DNA of 64,000 nucleotides from Cupriavidus pinatubonensis (GTDB lineage Bacteria; Pseudomonadota; Gammaproteobacteria; Burkholderiales; Burkholderiaceae): positions 1,860,001-1,924,000 of the forward strand of contig NZ_CP080766.1 in NCBI RefSeq assembly GCF_019602855.1, in the 5' to 3' direction. The notes under the pieces were generated by a model, which was not told the DNA's origin, did no database searches, and saw only the letters and a program-made list of their open reading frames with translations. Each line of letters begins with the position of its first letter. Within the stretch, counting starts at the first letter, position 1. The translations under genes were made by a program, and so were the position numbers. Below are positions 56,480 to 64,000 of this stretch, in pieces.

Positions 56480-57157
56480 TTAGCAGACGGGGGACACCGG
56501 CGCGCGCTGCGCTGTTGTGCCACGCGGATAGAACTTCACGGCCTGCGCGCCAGTGGCGGGGCCGAGCAGCGGCTCGACGCCGTCCGCACCGGGGCCGAAG
56601 GTTTCCAGCGCTTCGTCCATGTCGCGTACGGGCGGCTCGGTTTGTGGTTCGGGCTGCACGTCGGTCAGCGTGCGCAGCACGGCGAAGACGCTTGCATACG
56701 GGCTTTCGTTGCGCGCCAGGCGGTCGCCCACGGCGGCCAGCACATGGATGGCGTCGCCGAGCAACTGCTCGGCGCGCGCATCCTTTCCATCCGCGGCCAG
56801 TGCGCCGAGGTACTCGAGGAACAGCGGCACGTAGTCGGGCAGTTCGGACGCGGTCGGCTCGAAGCCGTCGCGCCGGTATTCCTCGATCAGGTCGACCATG
56901 GCCTGGCCGCGGTCGCGGCTTTCGCCGTGGACGTGCTCGAACAGGTGCAGCGAATGGGCCGGGTTGCGATCGAACGTGGCGACGTAGTTTTCCTGCAGTG
57001 CAATCAGCGATTCGCTGCGCAGCAGCGAAGTCAGCGGCGTCAGCATGTCGCGCGCCTGCGGCCATTCGGCCAGTGCCGCGTCGATCTCGGGCAGGCTGTC
57101 GAGCAGTGCTTCGTCGGGGTAGCAGAGCAGGGCGCTAAGAACTGGGTAGAGGGGCAT
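56480..57157 (-). CDS. narJ: Nitrate reductase molybdenum cofactor assembly chaperone
   Basis: A 225-aa all-helical NarJ/TorD-family chaperone for cofactor insertion into NarG. LCYPDEALLDSLPEI and the HSLHLFEHVHGESRDRGQAMVDL signature are present; the C-terminal tail is longer and poorly conserved. AGGAG seven bases before the ATG. Confidence 0.94.
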   Translation of the reverse strand: MPLYPVLSALLCYPDEALLDSLPEIDAALAEWPQARDMLTPLTSLLRSESLIALQENYVATFDRNPAHSLHLFEHVHGESRDRGQAMVDLIEEYRRDGFEPTASELPDYVPLFLEYLGALAADGKDARAEQLLGDAIHVLAAVGDRLARNESPYASVFAVLRTLTDVQPEPQTEPPVRDMDEALETFGPGADGVEPLLGPATGAQAVKFYPRGTTAQRAPVSPVC

Positions 57158-57175
57158 GTTGGTTCTCCTGTCTGG

Positions 57176-58723
57176 TCAGCCGGCGAATGCCTTGCGCGAA
57201 CGCGGCAGCGCGGCATAAGCGATGGCCGGCTTCGGCTTCTTGCCGAACAGCGTGCCTTCGGACGTGCCGCCGGAGCAGCCGTTGCCGAAGGTGAAGCCGC
57301 AACTGGCCTTGTCGCCGAAGCTGTCCTCGACCATTTCCTTGTGCGACGACGGGATGACGAAGCGGTCTTCATAGTTTGCGATGGCCATGGTCTGGTACAT
57401 GTCTTCGACCTGCGCCGGCGTCAGGCCGACCTGCTCGAGCACCGCCAGGTCCTGCAAGCCATCCACCACCTGCGAACGCTTGTAGGCGCGCATCGCGAGC
57501 ATGCGGTCGAGCGCGGACAGAACGGGCATGACATCGCCCGCGGTCAGCAGGTTGGCGAGGTACTTCACCGGAATGCGCAGGCTCTTCACGTCCGGGATCA
57601 CGCCGTTCATGCCCATATGGCCCCCCTCGGCGGCGGACTGGATCGGCGACAGCGGCGGGATGTACCAGACCATCGGCAGCGTGCGGTACTCGGGGTGCAG
57701 CGGGAAGGCGACCTTCCATTCGCAGGCCATCTTGTAGACCGGCGACTTGCGCGCGGCGTCGAGCCAGCTCTGCGGAATGCCCTGGCGGCGCGCCTCGGCC
57801 TGAACGATGGGATCGTGCGGGTCGAGGAACACGTCGAGCTGCGACTGGTACAGGTCTCGCTCATCAGCGACCGACGCGGCTTGCTCGATACGATCGGCGT
57901 CATACAGCATCACGCCGAGATAGCGGATGCGGCCCACGCAGGTTTCCGAGCACACGGTCGGCTGGCCGGCCTCGATGCGCGGATAGCAGAACAGGCACTT
58001 CTCGGCCTTGCCGCTCTGCCAGTTGAAGTAGATCTTCTTGTACGGGCAGCCCGAGATGCACATGCGCCAGCCCCGGCACTTGTCCTGGTCGACGAGTACG
58101 ATGCCGTCATCCTCGCGCTTGTAGATCGAGCCGGACGGGCAAGATGCCACGCATGCCGGGTTCAGGCAGTGTTCGCACAGGCGCGGCAGGTACATCATGA
58201 AGGTGTTCTCGAAGGTCGAGTACATCTCCTTCTGCACGTCGTCGAACAGCTTGTCGCGGCCGCGCGAGCTGAATTCGCCGCCGAGATCGTCTTCCCAGTT
58301 CGGACCCCATTCGATCTTTTCCATCTTGCGGCCGGTCAGCACGGACACCGGACGCGCGGTCGGCGGCGTCTGCACGAGCGGCGCCTTCTGCAGGTGCTCG
58401 TAGTCGTACGTGAACGGCTCGTAGTAGTCGTCGATCTGCGGCAGGTTCGGATTGGCGAACAGGTTCGCCAGGATCTTCAGCTTGCCGCCCTGGCGCGGCT
58501 CAAGGCTGCCATTGGCGTTACGCTTCCAGCCGCCTTGCCATTTGTCCTGGTTCTCCCATTCCTTGGGGTAACCGATACCCGGCTTGGTTTCGACATTGTT
58601 GAACCATGCGTACTCGATGCCGTCGCGGCTGGTCCACACGTTCTTGCAGGTTACGGAGCAGGTATGGCAGCCGATGCACTTGTCGAGGTTCAGCACCATG
58701 GCTACCTGGGCACGGATCTTCAT
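57176..58723 (-). CDS. narH: Respiratory nitrate reductase beta subunit
   Basis: A 515-aa iron-sulfur protein carrying electrons from NarI to NarG. Four cysteine clusters are visible: CIGCHTCSVTCKNVW, CEHCLNPACVASCPSG, CRGWRMCISGCPYKK (with the tryptophan that makes the 3Fe-4S cluster) and CLFCYPRIEAGQPTVCSETCVGR. GGAG precedes the ATG; only 2 bp separate it from the narG stop. Confidence 0.97.
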   Translation of the reverse strand: MKIRAQVAMVLNLDKCIGCHTCSVTCKNVWTSRDGIEYAWFNNVETKPGIGYPKEWENQDKWQGGWKRNANGSLEPRQGGKLKILANLFANPNLPQIDDYYEPFTYDYEHLQKAPLVQTPPTARPVSVLTGRKMEKIEWGPNWEDDLGGEFSSRGRDKLFDDVQKEMYSTFENTFMMYLPRLCEHCLNPACVASCPSGSIYKREDDGIVLVDQDKCRGWRMCISGCPYKKIYFNWQSGKAEKCLFCYPRIEAGQPTVCSETCVGRIRYLGVMLYDADRIEQAASVADERDLYQSQLDVFLDPHDPIVQAEARRQGIPQSWLDAARKSPVYKMACEWKVAFPLHPEYRTLPMVWYIPPLSPIQSAAEGGHMGMNGVIPDVKSLRIPVKYLANLLTAGDVMPVLSALDRMLAMRAYKRSQVVDGLQDLAVLEQVGLTPAQVEDMYQTMAIANYEDRFVIPSSHKEMVEDSFGDKASCGFTFGNGCSGGTSEGTLFGKKPKPAIAYAALPRSRKAFAG

Positions 58724-58725
58724 TC

Positions 58726-61700
58726 TCAGGCTCCTTCCTTCACTGTCGTTTCCACGAGCGGCCCTTCCAGCCAGTCGACCTTCTTCATCTTGCGCAGGAT
58801 CACGAACTCGTCGCGGTTGCTGCCCACGGTGCCGTAGTAATTGAAGCCGTAGGCAAGCTGCGCGTAGCCCCCGATCATGTGCGTGGGCTTGGTCACGGCG
58901 CGCGTGACCGAGTTATGGATGCCGCCACGCATGCGGCTGGTCTCGGCGCCCGGCACGTTCACGATCTTTTCCTGGGCGTGGTACATCAGGCACATGCCCT
59001 GCGGCACGCGCTGCGACACCACCACGCGGGCGGTCAGCGTGCCATTGACGTTGAACACTTCCACCCAGTCGTTGTCTCGGATGCCGTTGGCCTTGGCTTC
59101 GACCTCCGAGATCCACACATGCGGACCGCCGCGCGACAGCGTCAGCATGCGCAGGTTGTCCGAATAGGTGGAGTGGATACCCCACTTCTGGTGCGGCGTG
59201 ATCCAGTTCAGCACCAGCTCGGGGTTGCCGTTCGGCTTCTTGCCGAGCATCGGGCTGACCGTCTTGGTGTCGATGGCGGGCTTGTACACGCACGAGCCTT
59301 CGCCGAAGTCGAGCATCCAGCGATGGTCCTGCCAGAACTGCTGCCGGCCGGTCAGCGTGCGCCATGGAATCAGTTCATGCACGTTGGTGTAGCCGGCGTT
59401 GTAGCTGACTTCTTCCGATTCAAGGCCCGACCATGTCGGCGCCGAGATGATCTTGCGCGGCTGTGCCTGCACGTCGCGGAAGCGGATCTTGTCGTGCTCG
59501 CGGCCTTCGGCCAGGTGGGTGTGGTCGCGGCCGGTGATCTTCGACAGCGCATCCCACGCCTTCACCGCGACGTGGCCGTTGGTCTCGGGCGCGAAGGTCA
59601 GGATCATCTCGGCCGCATCGATCGCGGTTTCCAGCTTCGGGCGGCCCTGGCTCACGCCAGGCTCGGTGACGGTCTTGCTTAGTTCACCGATCTCCCTGAC
59701 CTCGTGTTTCGTGCCCCAGTTGATGCCCTTGCCGCCGTTGCCCATCTTGTCGAGCAGCGGGCCGATCGAAGAGAACTTCTTGTAGATGTCGGCGTAGTTG
59801 CGCTCAACCACCGTCATCGACGGAGCAGTCTTGCCCGGAATCAGGTCGCATTCGCCATGCTTCCAGTCCTTCGGCTCGAACGGCTGGCCGAGCTCACCGG
59901 GGGTGTCGTGCAGCAGCGGCGTGCAGACCAGGTCCTTGCGCGTACCGAGGTAAGGCCCGGCAATCTCGCTGAACTTCTTCGCGATGGCCTTGTAGATTTC
60001 CCAGTCGGTTTTGCTTTCCCACAGCGGCTGCACGGCCTCCGACAGCGGGTGGATGAACGGATGCATGTCGGACGTGTTGAGGTCGTCCTTCTCGTACCAC
60101 GTGGCGGTCGGCAGCACGATGTCGCCGTACAGGCAGGTCGTGCTCATGCGGAAATCGAGCACGGTCAGCAAGTCGAGCTTGCCTTCGGCGGCCGGGCGTA
60201 CCTTGACTTCAGTGGGCTTGATTGCGTCGTTCTCGTCGCCGAACACGGCGTTCTGCGTGCCGAGCAGATACTTCAGGAAGTACTCGTGACCCTTGCCCGA
60301 GCTGCCCAGGATGTTCGAACGCCACACGAACATATTGCGCGGGAAGTTCGCGGGGTTGTCGGGGTCGTCGCACGCGAACTGGAGGTTGCCGGACTTCAGT
60401 TGCTCCACGGTGTAGGCCACCGGGTCTTTGCCGGCGCGTTCTGCTGCATCGACCACGTCGAGCGGGTTGCTGCCGAGCTGCGGCGCGGATGGCAGCCAGC
60501 CCATGCGTTCGGACTTTGCGTTGAGGTCGAGCAGCGACATCTTGTCGTACTTGCCCTTGTCCGCGGTCGGCGACAGGATCTCGTCGACGCCGAGCTTCTC
60601 GTGGCGCCACTGGCTGGTGTGGTTATAGAAGAACGAGGTGCCGTTCATCTGGCGCGGCGGCCGCGACCAGTCGAGCCCGAAGGCCAGCGGCGCCCAGCCG
60701 AACTGCGGACGCAGCTTTTCCTGGCCGACATAGTGGGCCCAGCCGCCGCCGCTCTTGCCGACGCAGCCGCACATCATCAGCAGGTTGATGATGCCGCGGT
60801 AGATCATGTCGTTGTGGTACCAGTGGTTCAGCGCCGCCCCGACGATGACCATGCTCTTGCCTTGCGTGCGGTCCGCGTTGTCGGCGAACTCGCGCGCGAC
60901 CTGGATGACGAGCTTGGCCGGCACCGAGGTGTGCTTCTCCTGCCAGGCGGGCGTGTAGGGGACATCATCCTCATAGGAGGCCGCGACGTTCGGGCCGCCC
61001 AGGCCCTGGTCGACGCCATAGTTAGCGAGCTGCAGGTCGTACACGGTTGCCACGAGCGCGGTGGCGCCATCGGCCAGCGTCACGCGGCGGGCCGGTACGC
61101 GGCGGCGCAGCAGCGCGTCGTGTTCGCCACCGAAGTACGGGAAGCCGACTTCGGCGACCTCGTCGTGGCTGCCCAGCAGCGACAGGCGCGGATCGATATG
61201 GCGGCCGCTGCCGCCGTCTTTCATCTCCAGGTTCCAGCGGCCGACCTTTTCGCCTTCGTTATGCGCGGCCTCGCCCCAGCGGAAGCCGATCGAGCCATTG
61301 GGTGCGAGGATCTCGCCGGTCGCGTCGTCGATCTGCAGTGTCTTCCATTCGGGATGGTTCGCTTCGCCAAGGTTGTCGGCCAGATGCGAGGCGCGCAGGA
61401 AGTGGTCAGGCACCAGGGTGCCGTCGTTGTCGCGCAGCAGCACCAGCATCGGCATGTCGGTGTACTGCTTGATGTAGTCGCGGAAGTAGGCGGATTTGCG
61501 GGTGACGTGGAATTCCTTGAGCACGACATGGCCCATGGCCATGGCCAGCGCGGCGTCGGTGCCTTGCTTCGGGGCCAGCCAGATGTCGCCGAATTTGACC
61601 ATCTCGCCGAAGTCGGAAGACACGGCCACGGTCTTGGTGCCCTTGTAGCGCACCTCAGTGTAGAAGTGCGCGTCCGGCGTGCGCGTCTGCGGCACGTTGG

Positions 61701-62460
61701 AGCCCCACACCATCAGGTAGGTGGAGTTGTACCAGTCGGCGGATTCGGGCACGTCGGTTTGTTCGCCCCAGATCTGCGGGCTCGCGGGCGGTAGGTCGCA
61801 GTACCAGTCGTAGAACGACAGGCAAGCGCCGCCGAGCAGGCTCAGGTAGCGCGCGCCAGCGGCGTAGGAGACCATCGACATGGCCGGGATCGGCGAGAAA
61901 CCGATCACGCGATCTGGGCCGAACTTCTTGACGGTGAATGCGTTGGCGGCGGCGATCATCTCGGTCGCGGTGTTCCAGTCGGCGCGCACGAAGCCGCCCT
62001 GGCCGCGCACGCTCTTATAGCGCTTCGCCTTTTCCGGGTCCTGGCTGATCGATTCCCAGGCCGCGATCGGATCCATGGTCTTGCGGGCCTCGCGCCACAT
62101 TTCCATCAGGCGGCCACGGATCATCGGGTACTTCACGCGCTGGGCGGAATAGACGTACCAGCTGTACGATGCACCACGCGGGCAGCCACGCGGCTCATGG
62201 TTGGGCAGGTCGGGGCGGGTGCGCGGGTAGTCGGTCTGCTGGGTTTCCCAGGTGATCAGGCCGTTCTTCACATAGACCTTCCATGAGCACGAGCCTGTGC
62301 AGTTCACACCGTGCGTGGAGCGCACGATCTTGTCGTGCTGCCAGCGGCTGCGATAGCCGTCTTCCCACTTGCGGTCCTCGTTCACCACCGCGCCGTGCCC
62401 GTCCGCATACGTGGACTTGACGCGCGACATGAACTTCAGTCGATCCAGAAAGTGACTCAT
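58726..62460 (-). CDS. narG: Respiratory nitrate reductase alpha subunit
   Basis: A 1244-aa molybdenum bis-MGD catalytic subunit reducing nitrate to nitrite in the cytoplasm, equal in length to E. coli NarG (1247). The FS0 cluster ligands H50, C54 and C58 (STHGVNCTGSCSW) match the E. coli numbering. The Mo-ligand region YNSTYLMVWGSNVPQTRTPDAHF and LYGDIVLPTATWYEKDD are present. GGAG nine bases before the ATG. Confidence 0.97.
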   Translation of the reverse strand: MSHFLDRLKFMSRVKSTYADGHGAVVNEDRKWEDGYRSRWQHDKIVRSTHGVNCTGSCSWKVYVKNGLITWETQQTDYPRTRPDLPNHEPRGCPRGASYSWYVYSAQRVKYPMIRGRLMEMWREARKTMDPIAAWESISQDPEKAKRYKSVRGQGGFVRADWNTATEMIAAANAFTVKKFGPDRVIGFSPIPAMSMVSYAAGARYLSLLGGACLSFYDWYCDLPPASPQIWGEQTDVPESADWYNSTYLMVWGSNVPQTRTPDAHFYTEVRYKGTKTVAVSSDFGEMVKFGDIWLAPKQGTDAALAMAMGHVVLKEFHVTRKSAYFRDYIKQYTDMPMLVLLRDNDGTLVPDHFLRASHLADNLGEANHPEWKTLQIDDATGEILAPNGSIGFRWGEAAHNEGEKVGRWNLEMKDGGSGRHIDPRLSLLGSHDEVAEVGFPYFGGEHDALLRRRVPARRVTLADGATALVATVYDLQLANYGVDQGLGGPNVAASYEDDVPYTPAWQEKHTSVPAKLVIQVAREFADNADRTQGKSMVIVGAALNHWYHNDMIYRGIINLLMMCGCVGKSGGGWAHYVGQEKLRPQFGWAPLAFGLDWSRPPRQMNGTSFFYNHTSQWRHEKLGVDEILSPTADKGKYDKMSLLDLNAKSERMGWLPSAPQLGSNPLDVVDAAERAGKDPVAYTVEQLKSGNLQFACDDPDNPANFPRNMFVWRSNILGSSGKGHEYFLKYLLGTQNAVFGDENDAIKPTEVKVRPAAEGKLDLLTVLDFRMSTTCLYGDIVLPTATWYEKDDLNTSDMHPFIHPLSEAVQPLWESKTDWEIYKAIAKKFSEIAGPYLGTRKDLVCTPLLHDTPGELGQPFEPKDWKHGECDLIPGKTAPSMTVVERNYADIYKKFSSIGPLLDKMGNGGKGINWGTKHEVREIGELSKTVTEPGVSQGRPKLETAIDAAEMILTFAPETNGHVAVKAWDALSKITGRDHTHLAEGREHDKIRFRDVQAQPRKIISAPTWSGLESEEVSYNAGYTNVHELIPWRTLTGRQQFWQDHRWMLDFGEGSCVYKPAIDTKTVSPMLGKKPNGNPELVLNWITPHQKWGIHSTYSDNLRMLTLSRGGPHVWISEVEAKANGIRDNDWVEVFNVNGTLTARVVVSQRVPQGMCLMYHAQEKIVNVPGAETSRMRGGIHNSVTRAVTKPTHMIGGYAQLAYGFNYYGTVGSNRDEFVILRKMKKVDWLEGPLVETTVKEGA

Positions 62461-62596
62461 CTCTTGTTCTCCGCGAATGCTTGCTGCGCGCGGCGTGAGG
62501 CCGTTGCAGGGACACTCGTAGCTTATGGGGGAGTAAAGTGCGCGCCAATTCGCTGGTGGAACAGGCCGCGCGGTGCGTTCGGGCTAGTCGGCGGGC

Positions 62597-62626
62597 GCCG
62601 GCCTAGTTCTGTCGAACTAGGCCGGC
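62597..62626. terminator. Perfect 13-bp hairpin between narK and narG
   Basis: GCCGGCCTAGTTC (62597-62609) pairs with GAACTAGGCCGGC (62614-62626) around a 4-nt loop, 11 bases downstream of the narK stop on the minus strand. There is no T-tract, so it may be a partial terminator or an RNA-processing or stabilising element between narK and narG. The rest of the 176-bp gap shows nothing clear. Confidence 0.55.
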
Positions 62627-62636
62627 CGGCAGCACA

Positions 62637-64000
62637 TCAGCAAGGCATGGCTGCGTTGCGGCGCGCGTAGCACCACCACGTCACCAGCACGCAGCTCACG
62701 TAGAACGCGATGAAGCAATACAGCGCGGCGTCGGCGGAGCCGGTCAGTTCCAGCGACGTGCCAAAGCTCTTGGGGATGAAGAAGCCGCCGTAGGCACCGA
62801 TCGCGCCGGAGAAGCCGAGCACCGCGGCGGATTCCTTGCCCGCTTCCTGCAATGCCTGCTTCTGCGCCGTGTCGCCCTTGCCCTTGGCGGCACGCTGGCG
62901 TTCGGTCAGGAAGATCACCGGAATCATGCGGAACGTGGAGCCGTTGCCGACACCAGTCAGCGCGAACAGCGCGACGAAGGCTGCGAGGAATGCCGGGAAA
63001 CTGCCCGCTGCGCCGTCATGCGGCAGTGCGGCCAGCACGGCGAACACGGCGGCGATCATGCCGACAAACGTCCACAGCGTGACGCGCGCGCCGCCAAGCT
63101 TGTCGGAGATCCAGCCGCCCACGGGACGCGTCAGTGCGCCGACCAGCGGCCCGAGGAACGCATACGCGGTCGGGTTCACGCCCGGAAACTGCGACTTGGT
63201 CAGCAGCGCCAGGCCGGCCGAGAAGCCGATGAACGAGCCGAACGTGCCCACGTAGAGCCAGCACATCAGCCAGTTGTGCTTGCGCTTGAAGATGATGGCC
63301 TGGTCAGCGAAGGACGCCTTGGCGTCGGCGATGTCATGCATGCCGAACCATGCGGCAAGCGACGACACCACGATGAACGGCACCCAGATGAACCCCGCGT
63401 TCTGCAGCCACAGGTTCTTCATGGCGTCGCCGGCCTGGTACTGCTGGGGCTCGCCGCCAAGCGTGCCGAACACGGCCACCGATACCACGAGCGGCGTGAC
63501 GAACTGAACGACCGACACGCCGAGATTGCCGATGCCCGCATTGAGGCCTGTAGCCAGGCCCTTCTTCGCCTTCGGGAAGAAGAAGCTGATATTGGCCATC
63601 GACGAACTGAAGTTGGCGCCGCCGAAGCCGCACAGCAAGGCGAGCGCAAGCAGCGTCGGGTAGCCCGTGGACGGATCGCGCAGCGCGAAGCCCATGCCGA
63701 GCGCAGGAATCAGCAGCAGCGCCGTGGAGATCGCGGTGAAGCGTCGACCGCCGAACACCGGGACGAGGAACGAGTAGAAGATGCGCAGCGTGGCGCCGGA
63801 CAAAGCGGGCAGTGCGGTGAGCCAGAACAGTTGGTTCTTGGTGAACTGGAAGCCAGCGCGATCAAGATTGACCGCGACCACGCTCCACAGCATCCAGACC
63901 ACGAAGGCCAGCATCAGCGCGGGGATCGAAATCCACAGGTTGCGGTAGGCGATGCGCTCGCCGGTGTTCTGCCAGAAGGCCTTGTTCTCGGGCTCCCAGC
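62637..64000 (-). CDS. narK: Nitrate/nitrite transporter NarK, 5 prime end beyond the window
   Basis: An MFS nitrate/nitrite carrier with at least eleven helices here; the frame is open to the window edge, where WEPENKAFWQNTGERIAYRNLWIS precedes the first helix, so the true start lies beyond 64000. Nitrate signature segments GFGGANFSSSMANISFFFPKAKKG and GVGNGSTFRMIPVIF are present. The GERIAYRNLWISIPALMLAFVVWMLWS start could also be the second half of a NarK1-NarK2 fusion. It is upstream of narGHJI in the same direction. Confidence 0.93.
   Translation of the reverse strand, partial: WEPENKAFWQNTGERIAYRNLWISIPALMLAFVVWMLWSVVAVNLDRAGFQFTKNQLFWLTALPALSGATLRIFYSFLVPVFGGRRFTAISTALLLIPALGMGFALRDPSTGYPTLLALALLCGFGGANFSSSMANISFFFPKAKKGLATGLNAGIGNLGVSVVQFVTPLVVSVAVFGTLGGEPQQYQAGDAMKNLWLQNAGFIWVPFIVVSSLAAWFGMHDIADAKASFADQAIIFKRKHNWLMCWLYVGTFGSFIGFSAGLALLTKSQFPGVNPTAYAFLGPLVGALTRPVGGWISDKLGGARVTLWTFVGMIAAVFAVLAALPHDGAAGSFPAFLAAFVALFALTGVGNGSTFRMIPVIFLTERQRAAKGKGDTAQKQALQEAGKESAAVLGFSGAIGAYGGFFIPKSFGTSLELTGSADAALYCFIAFYVSCVLVTWWCYARRNAAMPC

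Overview
The window is GC-rich (about two thirds G+C by eye), gene-dense and has the character of a betaproteobacterial secondary replicon. Single-subunit quinol-type NorB, a nirS-type denitrification cluster, an orphan Bug/TTT-type periplasmic receptor, several LysR, AraC and IclR regulators and a beta-ketoadipate cluster with a PcaD-PcaC fusion together suggest Cupriavidus or a close relative in the Burkholderiaceae. That assignment is inference from gene content and family resemblance; no rRNA, tRNA, replication origin, CRISPR array, prophage or complete insertion sequence was seen.

Layout. (1) 1-3059: NO detoxification and respiration (ytfE/dnrN-like di-iron protein, qNorB). (2) 3121-9809: an uncharacterised catabolic cassette with a TauD/TfdA dioxygenase, a quinone-oxidoreductase-like protein, two paralogous AraC-type regulators, a beta-keto acid cleavage enzyme (BKACE) and a Bug-type receptor; AraC-like direct repeats lie in the central divergent promoter region. 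(3) 9869-15231: a sulfur block with the remnant of a sulfonate-type ABC permease, an SsuD-like flavin monooxygenase, a frameshifted acyl-CoA-dehydrogenase/SfnB-like gene, a thiol dioxygenase and a four-domain rhodanese. (4) 15332-19347: a hybrid histidine kinase divergent from a reversed-architecture HTH-receiver protein, then a candidate small RNA or leader with a strong terminator, and a small hypothetical protein. (5) 19379-24300: SBP56/methanethiol oxidase coupled to a membrane protein, an acyl-CoA synthetase and a DMT exporter. (6) 24313-35106: quinate/shikimate-type catabolism (BKACE, 3-dehydroshikimate dehydratase QuiC, IclR regulator, LysR, AroQ, porin, MFS transporter, shikimate-dehydrogenase-like protein, HPPD-like protein). 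(7) 35566-44145: protocatechuate and 4-hydroxybenzoate catabolism (pcaK, pcaQ, pcaHGB, pcaDC, pobR, pobA). (8) 44124-64000, all on the minus strand: the complete heme d1 and cd1 nitrite reductase set nirS-M-C-F-DL-G-H-J-N-E, then a DGC-domain protein, a frameshifted mobB, carbonic anhydrase, a PpiC-type isomerase, narIJHG, and narK running off the right edge.

How it works together. Regions 6 and 7 form a route from quinate/shikimate or 4-hydroxybenzoate through protocatechuate to 3-oxoadipate; pcaIJ and pcaF are absent from the window, and a BKACE gene sits in the quiC operon. Sequences resembling the Pseudomonas PcaR box occur near quiC/iclR, the shikimate dehydrogenase gene and pcaK, suggesting one regulon. 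Regions 1 and 8 give nitrate to nitrite to NO to N2O; no nosZ is visible here. Three genes (ABC permease, acyl-CoA dehydrogenase-like, mobB) carry frameshifts that may be real decay or sequencing errors.
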